A DNA stretch of 64,000 nt from Gigaspora rosea. Taxonomy: Eukaryota; Glomeromycota; Glomeromycetes; Diversisporales; Gigasporaceae. Position 1 is the first letter of the stretch. Every line of letters begins with the position of its first letter. The stretch spans positions 623,376-687,375 of the forward strand of contig QKWP01000008.1 in assembly GCA_003550325.1 (NCBI GenBank), read 5' to 3'. Shown piece after piece: positions 1-12,247 of the stretch. The notes under the pieces are model-generated. The model had not been told where the DNA came from. It saw only the letters and a list, made by a program, of their open reading frames with translations, and ran no database searches. Both the position numbers and the translations under genes were made by a program.

Positions 1-758
1 TTCTCTGACCCTTACAAGATCCCTGTCGCTGTGTGCTATATTGCAAGTACTATATTGAAGGCTATAGTTGCTTGTAACAATTCAAAAATATTTTAATAAA
101 CTATTTCATCATTTGTTAGTAATAAATAACAAATTATTTGTTAGGTATCATTATTTAAGACTCTAGTATTCTAAAAGTATAAATGTGATTTTTTTGGCTT
201 AAACAATATATAACAGCATCTTGAATAATAATTCCTGCCATGTGCAAGTATTGTCCTAAGGGCAGAAATTCTAGCATAGCAGAGCTACTAAAAACATCTA
301 ATATTTTTAGTTGCTAGCAAACTAGTAACATTAAAAAAATATATATATTTTTTTGTAATATTGTTGAATAGACTTATCTGAGCCAAGAAACTTCAAAAAC
401 TAGTAGTAATAAATCTTTAATAAAAAGCAAAAAAAAAAATTAAATACTTGAATCATTCAAAAAGTGTCAATTATCTTGATCATTTTAAAAGATCTTATTT
501 TAAAACTTAAATATACAAAACTATTAGTTATAGTCAATATAAAAAAAAATTAACCAAGTTTAATTATATAGTTTTTAAAAAATATATTTTTAATTTGAAC
601 AATTTTAAATATTAAATTAGATAATTAATTTAAATATTTAAAAAAAAATTAAAAAATAGTTGGATTTTATAAAAAAATTAAATATTATTTAATATAAATA
701 TGCTTTTTTTAATTTATAATTTATTTTTAAATTGAAATATTAAAATTTAAAAAATTTT
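1..758. other. AT-rich stretch without recognisable gene
   Basis: No convincing reading frame on either strand. From about 320 the sequence is almost pure A/T with homopolymer runs. Nothing recognised in the first 300 bases. Confidence 0.6.
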
Positions 759-916
759 AAAGGGAGTGACAAAAATTAGGTGATTTTTTAGGGAGAAGAA
801 GGTAAAAAAAGTTGAAATTATATATAAGAATCTGACTATATATGTATTAAGAAAGAGGAAGGATATAGGCCTCTGATAAAAAATAATCAGGTAATTAATG
901 ATATGAACCTAATATT
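759..916. repeat. MITE-like dispersed repeat, copy 1
   Basis: This 158-bp block matches 4137-4295 almost base for base, including the internal words aggcctctgataaaaaataa and gttgaaattatatataagaa. In the second copy the ends are weakly inverted (aggggagtaaca against agggcagtgtca), which suggests a small non-autonomous TIR element. No target duplication could be fixed. Confidence 0.6.
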
Positions 917-1944
917 AAATCTTGTTTTTATTTAAAAATATTTTGCAAAGCTACTTTATTTTTAAATTTTTAAATTTTTAAAATTTTTTATAAAATCTGG
1001 TATAAATTTTATAATAATTATTTTCAATAACTTGTTACTTTTAAATAAAATTTTTATATTTAATTTAATTAGAAAACTTAATAACTTATAATATGAAAGC
1101 TTTGTATAAACTATATATAGTAATAAAATTGCTATATATAATAGGTAATTATAAAATTAGCATATATAAATATTAGGTTAAATAATTATAAATAAAATTT
1201 ATTTATACAAAATTTAATTATATAAATATTGTTTATTGTTTTAAATTTATAAAATTTTTATTATATAAAATTTTTAATATATATATTTTAATTTAAATTT
1301 AAATAAATAAAAATTTAATAATAAAAATATATAATTTTTGCAATTTAATTTTTATAAAACTGTCTAATTAAAATTAGCTAAATTTTTTTTATAAATTAAT
1401 TATAACCACTAATTTTAAATCCTTAAGTTTTAAAATTATATCTTTTAAAATAACTAAAATAATTTACTAGTATCAAAACTTTTTGAACAATCCAACATGA
1501 TCTCTATTATACTAAATAAATTGAATAAATTCTAAATTAATCAAAATTAATTTTCCTATTTTTAAAGAAAAAATAAAATAAAAATAAAATAAATTGTTAA
1601 ATATAAAATATACTAATATATAAACAATAACTTACCTCTAAACTAAAAATTTTAATTATATTCATACTTTAGATTGAAATTTATCAAAGTATTTTTTTTC
1701 ATTTGTTTTTTTAATTATAAATTATTTTAAAATGTTAATAACCTTAATTAATTTTACTATTTATATTTTTGTACTCTCTATGAGATTTATTGAGCTCTAA
1801 ATTAGAACTTGTTTTGTAAATTATTACTTTTACTATGAAACAAAAAATTCTATATTTATTACTCATATTTGCCAAAAAAAATTAGTCAAATATTGTAATT
1901 TTTTTAATTAAATAAAATAATATACTCCAGGAATAGCATGTTAT
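917..1944. other. AT-rich stretch without gene
   Basis: Low-complexity A/T sequence with frequent stops in all frames. I see no gene, RNA or repeat of note here. Confidence 0.6.
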
Positions 1945-3035
1945 AATATTGGACATTTGGACAATGTCCAATTGTTCAAATAATTTTGATTGGATATAAT
2001 AACTTTTTTTTATTGGACATTAAAAAAATTAGTTTAATCTTGGCCTAAATTAAACTTAATTCTGGCCAATATTTACTAATACAAAATATCTTTAATTTAT
2101 AGTATATTTAAAAAGTATATTGATAATAATAATAGATATTATTATTACAAAATATGCATATGTACAAATATAATCATGTACTAAATCAACTCATATTTTA
2201 TTTTTTTTACAATATATATATTTGATATTGGCTAATGAAATATGATTAATCAAAAGAGTTTTAGAAACTGTAAAATAATTAATTGTATTTCAAAAAGAAT
2301 AATAACAATAGTTGATTTTATTTTTAATTTTAAAATAAAGGTATTATAAAGAAAACAAAGTAGCTTCTTTCAGATATAATCGATTTTTGGTTAATTGCAG
2401 ATAGTTGCTACATAGTAAAGTCTAAATATTACTATGTGAATCGATTAAGGTCGCTTAAGTAAACTTATTCAGGAGATCAAAATACACTTAATCTAAAATT
2501 TTTACTAGAATTAGAGAAGTTTTTATTATTTGACTTTTGATTTTTATGTTCGTCAAATATATTTTTTTAAAAAATTTTAATTTTTGCATAGAAGGTAAAA
2601 ATCAAAAGTCAAATAATAAAAAGTTCTCCATTATTAAAAAATTTTCAGAGTAAAGTGTATTTTGATTACCTGAAGAAGTTCACTTAAGTGACTTTAATCG
2701 ATTTGCATAGTAAAGTTTGGACTTTACTATGTAGCAACTATTGTTAATCGTAAAGTAGCTTATTTTTAGATCAAAGACATTTTTGAGTTTTTTGACCAAA
2801 AGAGATGAGTAACCTATTTTCAGCTTTTGTCATCATATTATTAAAATTGTCCAATAATTATTGGACAATTGACATATGTCCAATTGACAATTTGGACATA
2901 TATCCAATAATTTTACAATTTATTTGGATATTGTCCAATGACTAAAGGTCCAAAAAATTATTTGGACATTTGGACTATGTCCAAATGTCCAAATGTCCAA
3001 TTAAATTTATTTGAACATTATCCAATGCCAACCCT
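1945..3035. repeat. Clusters of TTGGACA/TGTCCAA words flanking a foldback
   Basis: Inverted and direct copies of ttggacat, atgtccaa and relatives occur densely at 1945-2050 and again at 2838-3035. They lie on both sides of the foldback at 2385-2746. The arrangement suggests one composite element, with the word clusters as subterminal repeats and the hairpin as its core or as a later insertion. Confidence 0.5.
2385..2746. repeat. Foldback element, about 360 bp
   Basis: The two halves are reverse complements: left atagttgctacatagtaaag (from 2401) pairs with right ctttactatgtagcaactat (from 2722). The arms of about 150 bp enclose an AT-rich centre. The word aaagtagctt occurs in direct orientation just outside both arms (2357-2366 and 2752-2761), perhaps a 10-bp target duplication. 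Confidence 0.75.
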
Positions 3036-4136
3036 GATATACTCTGTTCTAATAACCTCATAATCATCAACCCTAAAATATAATTTTGAATATAATTTCA
3101 AGCCAATTAAATCAAAGTAAATTAATAATAAAAAAAAAACAGAAACAACTAATCATAATGTCTAATCAACAAAGTGAAAATAAGTAAGCAAAAATTTATA
3201 CCCTTACCAAGCACAATTAAACTCTAAAAAAAAGAAGAGATGGAAAGAAAAAAATAAAATAAAGATTCCTACAAAAACTTGAAAGTACAACTAAACTAAT
3301 ATAAAATAATAAGCTATATAAGCTTTTGTTGAATCAATTAAATTTAAATTACTAAATCTCATTAGATTATAAATTAGTGATTGTACTACTATCTTATATC
3401 CTGTACATAAACTTTTTTAAATATTGCTAATATGAAGTCTTATAATATAATTAATAACTTAAGCACTTACCATTTAATATTTTAATTTTATATTATGTAT
3501 ATAACAAATATTAATTAGTATAGTTTTATTAAAGTTCTAGTTTACAATTTAAATATTTTAATATTTTTACTAGAATTTATTGTAGATAATTAAATAAAGT
3601 TAAGTCAATTTGAAAAAGTTAGCTATATTCATCCTATTGATTGTTACAAAATTTATAAGGTATCATTTTTTGTAATGCATAATAATGTGGCTAAGTTGGT
3701 TTGTATTGAAAATTATAATAGTTTTTATAATAATTTGTTGCTAAAATTCTTTCATAATACTTACTAATTATTTGATAATATATAGTTTATAATAAAATTG
3801 GGCTAGTTTGCATTAGTTATCAAATTTCCATTAATTTACTACAAAAAATTCATATGTAGTTAAAGTTAAGTTATTTGTATTGGGGTTATTATGATTTTTA
3901 TCTATTGTAGAACTTATTAGCTATAGTTATATAGACAAGTTAGTTTGGAATTTTGATAAATTTATTTACTGTAATAAATCCAACTTACTGAATATTATGG
4001 TAATACAAAGTTATATTTGAATTATCAAATTTATATTGTAATTTGCTATGTAAAATTTAAATATAGAACTTTTAAATGATTGTAATAACACATAATTTGT
4101 GGTCAAATTTGAGCTTGTTTATACTTGAATTATCAT
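3036..4136. other. AT-rich stretch; weak satellite-like repeats at its end
   Basis: No gene seen. Between about 3690 and 4135 phrases such as aattatcat, ttactgtaa and gagttagtt recur at loose spacing and resemble the diverged satellite at 43990-45040. Confidence 0.4.
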
Positions 4137-4295
4137 AAGGGGAGTAACAAAAATCAGGTGATTTTTTAGGGGGGGAGGAGGTAAAAAAAGTTGAAATTAT
4201 ATATAAGAACCTGACTATTTATATATTGAGGAAGAGGGAGGGGGGAGGCCTCTGATAAAAAATAATCAGGTGATTAATGACACTGCCCTAATTTC
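4137..4295. repeat. MITE-like dispersed repeat, copy 2
   Basis: Second copy of the repeat at 759-916, more GC-rich in places (ggggggaggagg, gggaggggggaggcctc). The word aatcaggtgatt occurs near both ends in direct orientation. Confidence 0.6.
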
Positions 4296-4504
4296 TATTA
4301 TTGTTTACTATAAAAATTTTTGTTAAAAAATTATTAGTTATAATAATACACAGTAATTGATTAAGGTTGAGTAGTTTTATTTCTAAAGCAGAGCAAAGAA
4401 TCTTAAGGTCAAGCAATAGTGAGGTTCATGTGGATTATAGAATCAAAATAAAATAAAAGATACTCAAAAGTTCAAATCAGTATTGTATTAGAATTTAATG
4501 CATT

Positions 4505-5028
4505 TTAAGTTAAATGATGATTTGCCACTCAATAGAAGAATGATTTTAGTGTAATATGATACAGATCACTATATAAATCCTATATATATGGAATACAGTA
4601 ATTATTCAAGAAAACGGTTTATTTACTAAGGTAATAAGCAAAGATATTTAATTGAAAGCTGTAGAACACAATGAGACAAATTTAATAGTAGTTAGATCAT
4701 CCAAATCAGCCTAGTGGATGCTGAGATATCTTGAAAAAAATGATTGGCTAACTATATAAACAAACATCTGTTTACATATAGTTAGCCAATCATTTTTCAA
4801 AGATATCTTGGCTCCACTAGGCCAATTTGAATGATCTAACTACTCTTAGATTCGTTTCATTGAGCTCTACAACTTTTAATTAATCATTTTTGCTTGCTAG
4901 CTTAGTAAAATAAAATGTTTTCCTTGAATGATTACTGCATTTCGTATATATAAGATTTATATAGTGATCTGCATCATGTTATACTAAGATAATTCTTCTG
5001 TTAAGTAGAGAATCATCAATTAAATTTA
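4505..5028. repeat. Large foldback element, about 524 bp
   Basis: Two arms of about 255 bp are inverted copies with only a few bases of loop near 4763-4768. The centre reads gattggctaactatataaac against gtttacatatagttagccaatc. Outer parts match too: gatacagatcactatataaatc on the left against gatttatatagtgatctgcatc on the right. No coding capacity. It abuts the mariner-like element that starts at 5032. Confidence 0.85.
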
Positions 5029-5031
5029 GTA

Positions 5032-5798
5032 CAGTACTGGACAGCAAAAACCATCTATTTTTTTGGCATTGTTTAATGTTTAATAACTTTTTAACAAATA
5101 ATTATTTTAAAATCATCTTTTACAAATTTATTATTTGTAATCTAAACCACAAAACAGATTTTTGATATCTTGCTTTTTAAAAAAGTTATAAGTGTTTAAA
5201 TTTCAGCAACTTATATAGTAAAAAAAAATTTGGCAAAGGACAATTGACCAATCAGATTGATGCTTAATCATGTGCAAGCAATTTGATTAGTTAAAATTTA
5301 TTGTTAAAATTTACTAAATACAGTGCAATATATACATGCAAATTATAATTAGCCAATTAGAACTTGTGTTATGTACAAAATTAACCAATCAGAGTTTATA
5401 TTACATACAGTGTTCAAAACTTCAGATTCAAACTCTGTTCTCATAAAAACAGCATAATAGCTATAAGTGTTTTTAACCTATTGTTTATATTCTCATTTAT
5501 GCTTACTAAAAAAAACAAAAAAAAAACTATATCATATACTATAAATATATTTGTAATAAGTTCAACTAAATAATTTTGATCATAAATTTTTATAATTAAT
5601 CATATTCATTTATTTTAATTTGATATAATCATATTATGAAGTTACTAATTACTATGAGAACACTTTTTTTATTTTACTGTTCTCAAAAAAATTTTAATAG
5701 AGAACAGAGAACTGAGAACACTAATTTTGAACACTAGTTACATACCTTAAATTTGGCATGCTCTAAAAAAAATAGATAGTTTTTGCTATTTAGTATTG
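5032..5798. mobile_element. Tc1/mariner-type non-autonomous element with TA target duplication
   Basis: Flanked by TA (5030-5031 and 5799-5800). The ends are inverted over about 35 bp: left cagtactggacagcaaaaac, right (reverse complement) caatactaaatagcaaaaac, both followed by a catctattttttt-like stretch. No transposase frame is visible. A hAT-type MITE is nested at 5408-5736; without it the element is about 440 bp. Assignment to Tc1/mariner rests only on the TA duplication and TIR style. Confidence 0.7.
5408..5736. mobile_element. hAT-type MITE, CAGTGTT family (nested)
   Basis: TIRs cagtgttcaaaa and ttttgaacacta, flanked by attacata (5400-5407) and gttacata (5737-5744), a 7-of-8 target duplication. 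Internal words tctgttctcat and gagaacactaatttt match the element at 39460-39854. No coding capacity. It lies inside the mariner-like element at 5032-5798 and so is younger than it. Confidence 0.8.
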
Positions 5799-5800
5799 TA

Positions 5801-6160
5801 GCATATAATAAATTTTATATTTAATTTTAAACATAAAAATTGTTTTTATTATATAGTTATATACAATATAAATTACTATTACTATTGTTTATAACTTATT
5901 AATATTATGAGTATTGCTAACTTGCCCCTGTAATGTAACCACCTATAATTTACCAATCAGATCACAGAATCTTGTATAACAAAAAAAAAATTTAAGAAAA
6001 TTTAGAAAAAAATCAAAAAATTATCAATATCGCAAAATTTTATTACAAGAACTAGCTTTGGGCTATTAAATAAAAGCTTTTGGCATCTAATTTTGTATAT
6101 AAATAATCAATCCATCCTCTACCTTAATATACTATTACAGTACCAGAAGCCTTCTTTAAT
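5801..6160. other. AT-rich stretch before the retroelement
   Basis: No gene seen. Poly-A-rich with no recognisable RNA. The boundary with the retroelement end is uncertain. Confidence 0.4.
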
Positions 6161-6743
6161 TCCAATAGAGTAACAATCACACGGCTCTTGAGATCCCTTA
6201 CTTTGGGCGTGAAACGGTGTGCAAGAGGGAAGTATAGCTTCTTTATGTCTGTAAGAAACTACACACTTCTCTAAGGCAGTTCGGTATAAAACAACAAGAG
6301 ATAATAAACAGTTTATTAATTTAACAAGAGGGCTATTCCAAGGTGTCTGTTCCTTAGAAATCCCAAGAGTTTATTTAATAAATATAGAGGAGGGTAATTA
6401 ATATAAAGGTAAAGATAAAATACAATGTCTGGATCTGTCTAAAACCAAGGAAAATGAGATGGGTTTATATATCTATTGAGCTAAGCGTCGCTAAGCGTTG
6501 TTAAGCATCGCTAAGCGTCATTAAGCGTCGCTAAGCATCATTAAGCGTCACTAAGCGTCGTTAAGCATCACTAAGTGTCGTTAAGCATCACTAAGCGTCG
6601 TTAAGCGTCGCTAAGCCTCATTGAGTGTCATTGCACATCAATTTCGCATATCACTATTACTAAATACAGTTATTACAAAATTTCCTTATTAAGTTCTAAT
6701 TTTCTAACTAATTTCTACCAAAATTAAAACCTATTCTATAACA
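6160..6743 (-). repeat. LTR-like end of the retroelement with polypurine tract beside it
   Basis: On the minus strand a purine-rich run (reverse complement of ctctcccctttaag, 6748-6760) precedes TGTTATAG, a plausible LTR start at 6743. The outer limit near 6160 is a guess. The LTR contains the 10-bp tandem array at 6479-6640. Confidence 0.5.
6479..6640. repeat. 10-bp tandem array (TAAGCGTCGC-like)
   Basis: About 16 imperfect copies of ctaagcgtcg, ttaagcatca and close variants follow head to tail. The GC content is clearly above the surroundings. The array sits within the LTR-like sequence, where it may act as a regulatory minisatellite; that role is inference. Confidence 0.85.
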
Positions 6744-6871
6744 TTTCTCTCCCCTTTAAGAATGAACTCCGTGAGTTCTAATTTGGGGAAGGACTTGAGA
6801 AAGTTTGGCATAGTTAACCTTGTAATCATTGTATAAGTAATATAGGTTGTTCGAGAGATATTTTCTAAAGG

Positions 6872-7850
6872 TCAATTAGAGAAAAGCAATTTCATCCATA
6901 TGGCACACTTCCATGTGTCTCGGGCTCTTCTTTCTCCTTGAGTCTTTTCAATTATAGATTGAATATCCTCATGAGCATTAGGGTACTTGTCTATAAGGTT
7001 ACCAAGATAATAATAAGCTTCAAGCAGTTTATTTTGGTCTTGCCTGTTTCGAGTTCGAGTTTTAATTTGTTTGAGAATTTTCTGCAACTTCTCTTGATAC
7101 GTTATTCCAGTATATGGAGGGGTAGAGGTCTGAGTTAGAGGTCCACAAGGTTGGATAATATCTTGTATAATCTTGGTTAACTTTTCAGGTAATGGGGCAG
7201 GAGTAACTTCTTCTTGATTAGTAATTGGAACTGTTAATGTTTCTTCTTGTATGTCTTCTAATTCTAAGTTTTGGTTTATTTCGTCTGTGTCATTTACTTC
7301 TGGTAAATTAATTTCTAATTGTTCTGTGTCTTCTAAAGTGTTCAGAAAATTATTTGAGTCTGGCTCAAGAAAATAAGTAATTACATTAGTAAGGTCGATA
7401 GTCTGAGAGGTATCATTATTGTCACATAATCATACACATTGTGATGTAATCCACAGTGCATAATTTTGGGCGACATTATCTTGTTCCATGTCTGAAAAAG
7501 GTATTGGAGGGCTAACAAGGTTTGAGGTTGCAGTGTAGGGGTAGTCATTTTTGGGAAAATTCTTAAAGAGGTAGTTGTATAAATACATTCTGAGGTTTTA
7601 CGAATTAAATTGTGTGTTTCATTCCCTTGTAGATCAAATTTCTTCTAGAAATTTCCAAGAGAATCAATAACAGTGGCTCATGATACTTAGCAAGGCGATC
7701 ACTATTATAGTGCTTTTGTAAAATTTTTTCTTTTGTTGTCCGTAATTTATAAGCACTATTGTCTAATTTCTCATGGATAAGGAAAGGTCCAAATCTTTTG
7801 TCTTCAAATTTTGCTGAGCGAGAGGCTTCTAGTTCCTTTCTTTGTATCAC
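6872..7850 (-). mobile_element. Retroelement: C-terminal integrase module and tail (fossil part)
   Basis: At 7605-7850 the minus strand encodes a GPF/Y-type module (FGPFLIHEKL followed by SAYKL), the usual C-terminal part of Ty3/gypsy integrases. Beyond it, 6872-7600 is low-complexity acidic and Q/N-rich coding-like sequence with a basic helical stretch; I assign no function to that tail. Confidence 0.65.
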
Positions 7851-7879
7851 ACTTTATCACCAATTTCAAATGTCTCTGT

Positions 7880-9016
7880 TCAAATATTGGCATCAAAACG
7901 GACTTTTTGTTTCTGCTGTGATCGTTCAGTATTCTGTCTGGCCTGAGTCTGATAATTGGGTAATTTCTCTATTAAATCATAAGCACGTTGGAGGATACTT
8001 CCTTGTAAGTCTATTTCATTGTCAATTTCTATAGGCTCTACTAGGAAAAGTGCTTCGATTGGTAAGGTAGCATATCTCCTATATATAAGTTGAAAGGGGG
8101 TATATCCTGTGGTAGCATGTCTTTTTGTTCTATATGCTAAGAGAACAGCAGGTATATACAAATTCCAATCATCATCTCCTTTCACTCTTGCAAGTGATTC
8201 ACACAATGTTTTATTAAATCTTTCTACCATACCATTTGTCTGAGGGTGGTAAGGAGAAGAGAATTTATGCTTAATAAGAAATTTCTCACAGAGAATTCTA
8301 ATTGTTTCACTAATAAAATTGCGACCTTGGTCTGATAAGATAATTTTTGGAGTTCCATATCTACAGATTATCTCTTCAAAGATAAACTGAGCGAGTGTAC
8401 TAGTACTAGCATCTGAAACAGCACAAGCTTCTGGCCATCGTGTTAGGTATTCGGTAGCAACAATAATATATCAATTGTTTTGCTTGGTTATAGGCAAAGG
8501 GCCTACAAGGTCAATTCCAACACGTTCGAAAGCTTTTCCAATTTGTATAGAGTGTAGAGGTTCTTTTCTATGACCTTTTTGTCTTCTTTGGCATTCTTCA
8601 CAAGTCTTCACATATTCTTGTATATCTCGATATATCTAATCCCAATAATAGCAGTCGGATATTTTATAATACATAGCGTCAGTTCCCAAATGTCCAGCAG
8701 TGGGGTGTTTATGCATCATATATAATACTGGTTCAACTTCTGTCCTTTTTATAACTCTAAGGGGTCTGTCTGGGTTTCTTTTATTCTTCTTATAGAGAAA
8801 GTGATATCTAATTTCAAAATATTTAGCCTGGGTCATCAGTCGTTTCTGTTCTTGGTCAGTAAGTCCATCTGGGAATTGGTCTGTGTCCAAATAGTGATAG
8901 AGGTTATAATATTGGTCAAGATTCGTGAGATTTAGTAGGTATAATTGTCTGAGTTGGTAACCGTGAGAGGGCATCAACATTTGAGTGAATTCGGCCTGGT
9001 TTATGAATAATTCCAA
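7880..9016 (-). mobile_element. Retroelement: integrase region (fossil part)
   Basis: The upstream part carries the zinc-binding N-terminal pattern (HKHPTAGHLG). The downstream part holds the end of the core domain (MVERFNKTL, then LLAYRTKRHATTGYTPF), both hallmarks of Ty3/gypsy integrase. The region directly follows the RNase H region in transcription order. It is a broken fossil, part of the element at 6160-13450. Confidence 0.85.
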
Positions 9017-9209
9017 AATTGTATGGTTGGAGCTTCAAAATCCATCTTCCAATTCTTCCTTTGGGTTCAGCAGTACGTAACCATTTAAATGCTGAGTAGT
9101 CTGTAACTAAGATGAATTTTGTAGTGCCTAAATATTTATAAAAATGTTCTATGTTCCATACAACTGCAGCACATTCAAGTTTAGTTGCTGCATAATTTAT
9201 TTCTTCTTT

Positions 9210-10349
9210 TCACAAACTTTTACTAGCATAGGCAATAGGGTGCTCTTTCCCATATCTATCTAGTTGGCTTAATGTGGCTCCAAAGCTATTGTAAGAAGCA
9301 TCAGTAGCAAGAATAAATGTACCTTTAAAGTTGGGGTAGACTAATATAGGGGCAGTAATGAGTCTAGATTTTAATTCTTCAAAAGCTTTTTGTTGTTTGT
9401 CTTGCCAGTGATAGGGTTCATCTTTTTGCAGAAGAAAATTCAAAGGGCGAGCAATTGATGAAAAATTTTGAATAAATTGGCGATAGTATCCTGCAAGTCC
9501 AAGAAAAGATCGAAGAGCTGTGAGGTTTTTAGAAGGTTGAATCCATTGGACAGCTTCTACTTTTTGAGGGTCAGGGGCGATACCCTTAGCAGAGATTAGG
9601 TGTCCAAGGAAAGGTAGTTGGTACATCCAAAAGGTACACTTTTCTATATTGAGTCTGAGTCCTGCTTGTTTAATTCTATTGAATACTCTTTTTAAATGGG
9701 TTAAATGTCCATCAAATGTTTTAGAATAAACAATTGTATCATCTAAGTATACAACTACAAATTTCCATGCAATTCCTTTATATATACGATCTATTAGCCT
9801 TTGGAAGGTTGCAGGAGCATTGCAAAGACCAAAAGGCATTATATTAAATTCATAAATTCCGTATCGTGTAGTAAAAGCAGTTTTCTTTTTGTCACGGGGG
9901 TCCATAGCAACTTGCCAATATCCACTAGCAAGATCGAGAGTAGAGAACCAAGAGCATCCTGTAAGAGCATTAAGCATTTCATCAATGCGAGGTAGAGGGT
10001 AAGCATCCTTTTTAGTGACGGCATTTACTTTTCTGTAGTTTACACAGAATTGTAATTTGCAATTTTTCTTTCGTACTAGAACAACAGGTGAGGTCCATAG
10101 GCTATCAGAAGGTTGAATAAGCTTGTGTTCTAACATTCTTTGTATTTTTTCTTGTATAAATTCTTGTTCATTTGGAGGTACAGAATAAGGGCGAGAATGA
10201 ATGGGGTGTATATCCTCAGTATAGATCCGGTGAGTAACCAAATTGGTTCGTCCTAGCTCAGTTATATCATTTGCAAAGAGGTCTGCAAACTCTTCCAATA
10301 ATTTTCGGAAAGCTAGGCCTTGTTCTTTATTAATTTTTTTCATGTTCAA
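9210..10349 (-). mobile_element. Retroelement: reverse transcriptase and start of RNase H (fossil part)
   Basis: About 380 residues read on the minus strand contain the canonical RT blocks: LDLASGYWQV, MPFGLCNAPATFQ and the catalytic YLDD box, followed by FLGHLIS and the LAGYYRQFI connection. The RNase H start is marked by ILATDASYNSFGA. These motifs are Ty3/gypsy. This is the best preserved part of the element. Confidence 0.95.
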
Positions 10350-10429
10350 GAGTAATTATATTTACAGGTCTAGGTATAAGGGTCTGGTCTGGGTCGACAG
10401 GTAGTTTATGATCCTGCCTAGGATTCTCT

Positions 10430-11240
10430 AAAAATTTTGACAGAGTGCATCCAAGGCATTTGCCCGTTGGTGAGCATTTTGGGATTCTTCTTGGAAAAAG
10501 CATAGTAAAACAGCATTGGTAGTTTTCAAGGTTTTAATTTTTGCTTGTAATTGTTTTATCAATTGGTCTTGTTGTTTTACTTGTTGTTGAAGATGATAAA
10601 GCTGTGAATCATCACCTATTTCCTTAATAGTTTCTTCAGTAGGTGGAGAATAAATTTCTGGGTCTGAAAGTTTTCAATCATCGCAATATCCTTGATTTGC
10701 ATTCAATTCCTCTTGGTGTTTAACATGCAAACATTCCTGGCAGAGGTCAACAGGAACTGTAAAGTTTCTTCTAAGTACAGCGAGGGCATATTTCTGGTCA
10801 TAGTCTGGGTGGCTAGTGTCGAAAGATTCATCTAAAATTGCTTGTAGAGGGTCAATATCATTTTCTGATAATAAGTCTGATTCAGCTTGCAATATAAGTT
10901 GCATTTTCTTATAGCTCCAAGGTTGAGTTATGTGATCAGAGGTTAAAGGTTCTAAGGCCTGGACGATAGTCTGGTCATTTTCATCCAAGAGAATCTTTGC
11001 AAGTCGGTAAATTCTGGTCTGGTTCATTTTATATTGGTGTCCTGCATTCTTTGTTGATTCAGTATATCGTTTAATTCTGGTCCAGAGGTTATAATTAGGG
11101 TTATATTGAACATCTTGGCTAGCTTTGTATGTGTAGAGGTGTTCCAATTCACAAAACCATAATTCTTCCCGAAGACTGTCAATTGACACATTCTAGTCCT
11201 TGTATCTGCTTTATTACATACTTTGCAATTAACAAGCATC
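10430..11240 (-). mobile_element. Retroelement: long linker between protease and RT (fossil part)
   Basis: A predicted acidic, helical region with scattered cysteine pairs (CKVCNK near its start, CQECLHVKH near its end) separates the knuckle region from RT. I do not recognise a family. It makes this element's pol longer than a minimal Ty3/gypsy pol. Confidence 0.5.
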
Positions 11241-11439
11241 CCACGTCCTTCACCCTGGGTGAAGAAATGGATACTTCTAGGGTTTTCTCAGTCTAGAGCA
11301 TACGAGTTTCTTTTTAAGAAGTCTAAGGGCTTCAGGTCTGTTAGGAACTCTACATTGACAACAATGGTGGGTATGGCGGGTGCTATGGTTAGGTAGACGA
11401 TTACTATCAACTTGATCAAGAGTACATCCACACTAATAA

Positions 11440-12234
11440 ACCAAATTTTGTCTTTTCCAAGTGGCAAGAGGACAATAAGCTTCAATATGTCCTAATGTAC
11501 TGCATCCTTTGCAGACATTATTGGGGCAGTCCCTGTATAGATGTTGGAGTCATGGCAAGTAGGGCAGGAGGTACGTCTTGGGGCTTGTTTGGGGCATTTA
11601 ATAGCATATGGCCAAATTCCTGGCATCGATTACATTGGTTGGTAGGACAATTGGCAAAGAGGTGGTCAGGAGAACCACAATTCCCACAAACATGCTGTTT
11701 AGGAGCTTTTCTGCTTTTACGGCGAGAATGATACGTGGTCCATTCATTTTCTTTTGGTGAGAGAGATTGGTCTGAGTCTTCTCGATCAAAAGTATAGGCT
11801 TCTCTGGGGTACAAGTATTCTGGTTCATAAAGGTCTAATTCATCTGGCACGGTAACAGTAGGTTGACTGGGTAGAGGTTTGTTACTTTCATAAGTAGTAG
11901 GGATAGTATGTTTCTTGTTTCCCCATTTAAAGGTATAACAGCCATTTTTCCAATTATAGTTTGCTTCAACCTTTTGGTTCCAGTCATTGCCTAAGAGAAG
12001 AGAGTAAGAAGGAGTGTCTACTACTTCTACAGCAAGAGGGAAGGTAATATGATCAATTTTGACTGGTAGGTCTTTTATAATTCCTAAAGGTCGAGTGGAG
12101 GTTCCAACTGCAGGGACAATAAGGCTATTAGAGACCTTTTCAATAGTCAATCCAAGTTCCTTAACTGCCTTGTGAGCAATCATGCTAATTGAAGCACTAC
12201 TATCAATAATAGCTTGATAGGGTTTATTCTGCAA
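11440..12234 (-). mobile_element. Retroelement: aspartic protease followed by two zinc knuckles (fossil part)
   Basis: The first about 115 residues resemble a retropepsin: active-site region IIDSSAS, hydrophobic LIVPAVG, and the C-terminal LLLGNDW. After an acidic linker come CX2CX4HX4C knuckles CGNCGSPDHLFANC (near 11670) and, towards 11465, CKGCSTLGHIEAYC. Knuckles downstream of the protease are unusual, since they normally end gag. Confidence 0.7.
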
Positions 12235-12247
12235 AGAGACATTACAT

